64,000 bases of DNA, taken from Micromonospora sp. MP36 (GTDB lineage Bacteria > Actinomycetota > Actinomycetes > Mycobacteriales > Micromonosporaceae). Of the stretch, positions 61,698-64,000 are shown piece by piece; position 1 is the first letter of the stretch; every line of letters starts with the position of its first letter. The notes beneath the pieces were generated by a model that worked only from the letters and a program-made list of their open reading frames with translations, did not search any database and was not told the origin of the DNA. The DNA lies in NCBI RefSeq assembly GCF_008119785.1, contig NZ_VSFA01000016.1, positions 42,619 to 106,618 on the forward strand, written 5' to 3'. A program made the position numbers and the translations under genes.

Positions 61698-62846
61698 TTA
61701 CCGGCCCGGCACCGCGAAGCGGGCCCGCACCGCGTAGCCGCCGTCCGGCAGCGGCCCCGCGTCGAACGATCCGCCGAAGAGCGCCACCCGCTCACGCATC
61801 CCCACCAGGCCGTGCCCGCCCCGAGCACGGGGCGCGGGAGCCGGCGCAACCTCACCAGGTTCGTTGACGACTTCCACGGTGACCCCGTCCTGGGCGTAGG
61901 AGAGGGTCACCACCGTCGGTACGGATCCCGCGTGGCGCAGCACGTTCGTCATCGCCTCCTGCAGCACCCGGTAGGCGGAGGTGTCCAAGGTGCGCGGCAG
62001 GGGCACCGTCTCGCCCTCCACCCGTAGTCGTACCGGCAGGCCCGCCCGCGCCACCTCGGCCAGCAGGGCGTCGGCCCGCTCCAACGTGGGCTGCGGGGCG
62101 GCGGCCCCGGCCGTACCGCTCTCCCGCAGGATGCCGACCAGCCCACGCATCTCCTCCACGGACTGCCGGCCGAGGCGTTCGAGCCCCAGCACGATCTCCT
62201 GCTGCTCGGGGCGATCCGCGAGCTGCCGGCGCAGCCCACCCAACTGCAACGTCATCACGCTGACCGAGTGGGCGACCGCGTCGTGGACCTCCCCCGCGAT
62301 ACGCGCCCGCTCCTGCACCACCGCCGCCTGAGCGTTCGCCTCGCGTTCGGCCGCCAGCGCCGCGGCCAGGTCCGCGAGCTGGGCCGCGCGGGCGGCGTTG
62401 GCGCGGGCGAGCAGCCCCAGGAACCAGCCCGGCAGCAGGATCGCCGGGACGAACAGCAGCTCCCAGGACGGTTTGCCGGTGACCACCGAGGTGAGGGCGA
62501 GCGCGACGGCCCCGACGCTGAGGGCGAGCGACGACCGTCGCGGCGGCTCCCGCCACCCGACCCAGCCGACCACACCGATCAGCCCGATCATGGCCGCACC
62601 GCCCGGGCCCTTCGCGCCGATCAGCGCCCCGACCGGGTAGCAGCCGGCGGCGAGCAGCGTGCCGGTGAGCGGGAACCAGCGCGCCAGCACGATCCCGCCG
62701 CCGAGGAGCACGCCCGACACCCAGGTGGCGACCGCGGCGTCCCCGAAGAACGGATCCAGGGTGGTCTCCACGACCGCGAGCACCCCGATCAGCGGCCCCA
62801 GGACGAACGGGATGAGGCCGGGATCGCGCAGCCGGGCGAGCGTCAT
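61698..62846 (-). CDS. NarL-type sensor histidine kinase
   Basis: A 382-residue kinase with about five membrane segments in the first 145 residues, a short coiled coil (AAQLADLAAALAAEREANAQA), HisKA_3 with phospho-acceptor His188 (ARIAGEVHDAVAHSVSVM), and an HATPase domain ending GGHGLVGMRERVALFGGSF. The short loops suggest sensing within the membrane. ATG 62846 is supported by a TACAGT hexamer placing +1 next to it (leaderless). It is the first gene of the kinase-regulator pair and is divergent from a membrane protein gene. Confidence 0.92.
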   Translation of the reverse strand: MTLARLRDPGLIPFVLGPLIGVLAVVETTLDPFFGDAAVATWVSGVLLGGGIVLARWFPLTGTLLAAGCYPVGALIGAKGPGGAAMIGLIGVVGWVGWREPPRRSSLALSVGAVALALTSVVTGKPSWELLFVPAILLPGWFLGLLARANAARAAQLADLAAALAAEREANAQAAVVQERARIAGEVHDAVAHSVSVMTLQLGGLRRQLADRPEQQEIVLGLERLGRQSVEEMRGLVGILRESGTAGAAAPQPTLERADALLAEVARAGLPVRLRVEGETVPLPRTLDTSAYRVLQEAMTNVLRHAGSVPTVVTLSYAQDGVTVEVVNEPGEVAPAPAPRARGGHGLVGMRERVALFGGSFDAGPLPDGGYAVRARFAVPGR

Positions 62847-63066
62847 GGTTGGCACTGTAGGTCGCCGATCCGCCGCTGCCGTCCGCCGTGTGGTGGACCC
62901 CGACCGGCTCCGGGTCCACCGTTCGGTGCCCGCCGTGGGGGCGTACCTCCGCTGGTGGGGCGGCTTCGGCAGGTGCGCCACGACGGACGCGCCGGAGCGC
63001 CGGCACCCGGCATCGTCAGTACCCGACATCGGCCGCCACGAGTGCGGCCCGCGACAGGGAGTGACG

Positions 63067-63771
63067 ATGATCAGCAACATCGACAGCGCCGGCATGACCA
63101 CCGACCCGACGGACACCGGCGGCGGTGCCCACGGCCGGACGACGCTGCGCCGCCTCGGCGCGGGCGCACTCATCGGCGGTCCGGTGCTCTTCCTCGCCGG
63201 CATGCTGACCTGCCCGCCGCAGGCCAGCGAATCCACCGCCGACTACGTGACCTCGCTCGCCCGCGACGGCGGGCAGACCCAGCTCTCCGCGATCCTGCTG
63301 CACTACGGCACGCTGATCGGCGCGCTGGGCCTGCTTACGGTGCCCGGACTGGTCCGGGGCGCGCGGGGACGGGTGCTCACATTGGTCGGCACGCTGCTCG
63401 CCGCCGTCAGCCTGCTCAACATCTCCGGCGCTGTGAAGGACGACTGGTGGCGGATGGAGATCGGCCAGCGGCTGCCGCTGGAGGTCGCCGTCCGCATCTC
63501 CGACGCGGTCGACGGCGCCAGACTCATGCCGCTGTGGCGAGGAACGAGCATGTTCGCCCAGCTCGGGCTGCTGCTGATCTGCGTCGGCCTGGCCCGCGCT
63601 GGCGTGGTGGGCTGGTGGCTGACGTTCGCGTTCGTGGCCACCTTCGCGGCCGTCATGTTCATCCCGGTGCACCTGACCCTGGTCATGGGTGCGGTGTTCT
63701 CGCTGCTGCTACTGCCCCTCGTGGTCGCCGGCGTCCGCATCGCCGGACGCGAACGGGGGAACGTCGCCTGA
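63067..63771 (+). CDS. Membrane protein of unknown function
   Basis: A 234-residue protein from ATG 63067 (AGGGAG 5 bp upstream). After a short cytoplasmic start there are about six hydrophobic segments (LGAGALIGGPVLFLAGML, ILLHYGTLIGALGLLTV, VLTLVGTLLAAVSLLNI, LGLLLICVGLARAGVVGW and two at the end). One extracellular loop carries PPQASESTADYV. It is divergent from the second two-component pair, a common place for the target gene of such a system. No known family is recognised. Confidence 0.75.
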   Translation: MISNIDSAGMTTDPTDTGGGAHGRTTLRRLGAGALIGGPVLFLAGMLTCPPQASESTADYVTSLARDGGQTQLSAILLHYGTLIGALGLLTVPGLVRGARGRVLTLVGTLLAAVSLLNISGAVKDDWWRMEIGQRLPLEVAVRISDAVDGARLMPLWRGTSMFAQLGLLLICVGLARAGVVGWWLTFAFVATFAAVMFIPVHLTLVMGAVFSLLLLPLVVAGVRIAGRERGNVA

Positions 63772-63822
63772 TCGCCGGCACGCACTCGGCTGGCCCGGGG
63801 GCACGGTCTGGCTCGAACGGAA

Positions 63823-63861
63823 ACGGCACGGGTGGACCCGGTCCGGGTCCACCCGTGCCGT
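63823..63861 (+). terminator. Terminator after the membrane protein gene
   Basis: Perfect 17-bp arms (63823-63839 and 63845-63861), loop GGTCC, 51 bp after the stop. Confidence 0.82.
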
Positions 63862-63940
63862 CGACGGCGGGCGCTGGGTCAGTCGCCCGGGGGTTAACAA
63901 CTGCTCGCGATTGAGTAGTCTGTAGCATTCTTTTGCGTGC

Positions 63941-63946
63941 TATGGT
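63941..63946 (+). promoter_or_regulatory. -10 element of the IS607-type transposase
   Basis: TATGGT (63941-63946) places +1 exactly on the ATG at 63953; leaderless start. Confidence 0.45.
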
Positions 63947-63952
63947 GATCGG

Positions 63953-64000
63953 ATGAATTTGAAGGAGTGGGCGGCGTCTCAGGGCATCGCGTACGTCACC
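63953..64000 (+). CDS. IS607-type serine-recombinase transposase (first 16 codons)
   Basis: MNLKEWAASQGIAYVT is open to the window edge. It matches the MerR-like N-terminus of IS607 TnpA proteins (M-x-L-x-E-W-A-x-x-Q-G-I-x-x-x-T), which precedes a serine resolvase domain. The rest, and any accessory tnpB, lie beyond the window. Recognition rests on 16 residues plus the AT-richer context. Confidence 0.65.
   Translation, partial: MNLKEWAASQGIAYVT

Larger units (their letters stand above)
63885..64000 (+). mobile_element. Left end of an IS607-type insertion (truncated by the window)
   Basis: From about 63893 the base composition drops sharply (TTAACAACTG, TTGAGTAGTCTGTAGCATTC) compared with the surrounding GC-rich DNA, and a transposase-like frame starts at 63953. 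IS607 elements have no terminal inverted repeats and make no target duplication, so the exact boundary cannot be set by eye. Confidence 0.55.

Overview
The window is about 64 kb of very GC-rich chromosomal DNA from an actinomycete, most likely a Micromonospora-type member of the Micromonosporaceae. This is inferred from conserved gene order (secA, an Rv3235-type gene and a BldC-like regulator; prfB-ftsE-ftsX-smpB-ssrA), from heavy use of GTG starts, from apparently leaderless promoters, and from a two-gene module for 10-methyl branched fatty acids. No database search was possible, so the genus is an inference.

Layout. 1-17.6 kb is mostly core genome: the 3' part of secA, an apparently frameshifted Rv3235-family gene, a small BldC-like regulator with 10-bp direct repeats upstream, pruA, a PadR regulator, prfB, ftsE, ftsX, smpB, tmRNA, several conserved hypothetical proteins, a benzoylformate decarboxylase-like enzyme, an MTA-phosphorylase-like enzyme, yqgE and tRNA-Ala(GGC). 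17.6-30.8 kb is a mixed region: a VOC protein, a secreted M15-like peptidase, a CUT1 sugar ABC operon, a tandem-HxlR regulator divergent from an alpha/beta hydrolase, a large DUF4173 membrane protein, a YefM-YoeB toxin-antitoxin pair, two aldo/keto reductases, a GNAT protein and a hemerythrin. 30.8-41.6 kb holds a NarL-type two-component system, a MoxR/ChlI-like AAA ATPase paired with a VWA protein, a GlxA-type regulator divergent from an MFS exporter, a membrane-anchored ricin-type lectin and a DUF427 protein.

41.6-54.6 kb is the most interesting part. It contains a secreted sialidase, a GH42 beta-galactosidase, a CE7-type acetylesterase, a five-gene operon (Dpp/Opp-type ABC importer with a permease-ATPase fusion, plus a DapA/NanA-family aldolase), and two paralogous FadR-type GntR regulators. 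I find six copies or variants of one 15-bp motif, best form GGACATGGGATGTCC, in front of these units. In three of them it lies at about +8 to +24 downstream of a well-formed promoter (TTGAC[C/G], 17-18 bp, TAnnnT). This looks like a self-contained regulon for taking apart and importing a sialylated, O-acetylated, galactose-containing glycan. The substrate is inferred.

54.6-64 kb carries a YbaK-type deacylase, the tmsA/tmsB-like lipid methylation pair, an ArsR-SRPBCC pair with a palindromic operator, a PhoX-type secreted phosphatase, a second NarL-type two-component system, a membrane protein, and, at the extreme end, the first 16 codons of an IS607-type serine-recombinase transposase in DNA of visibly lower GC.
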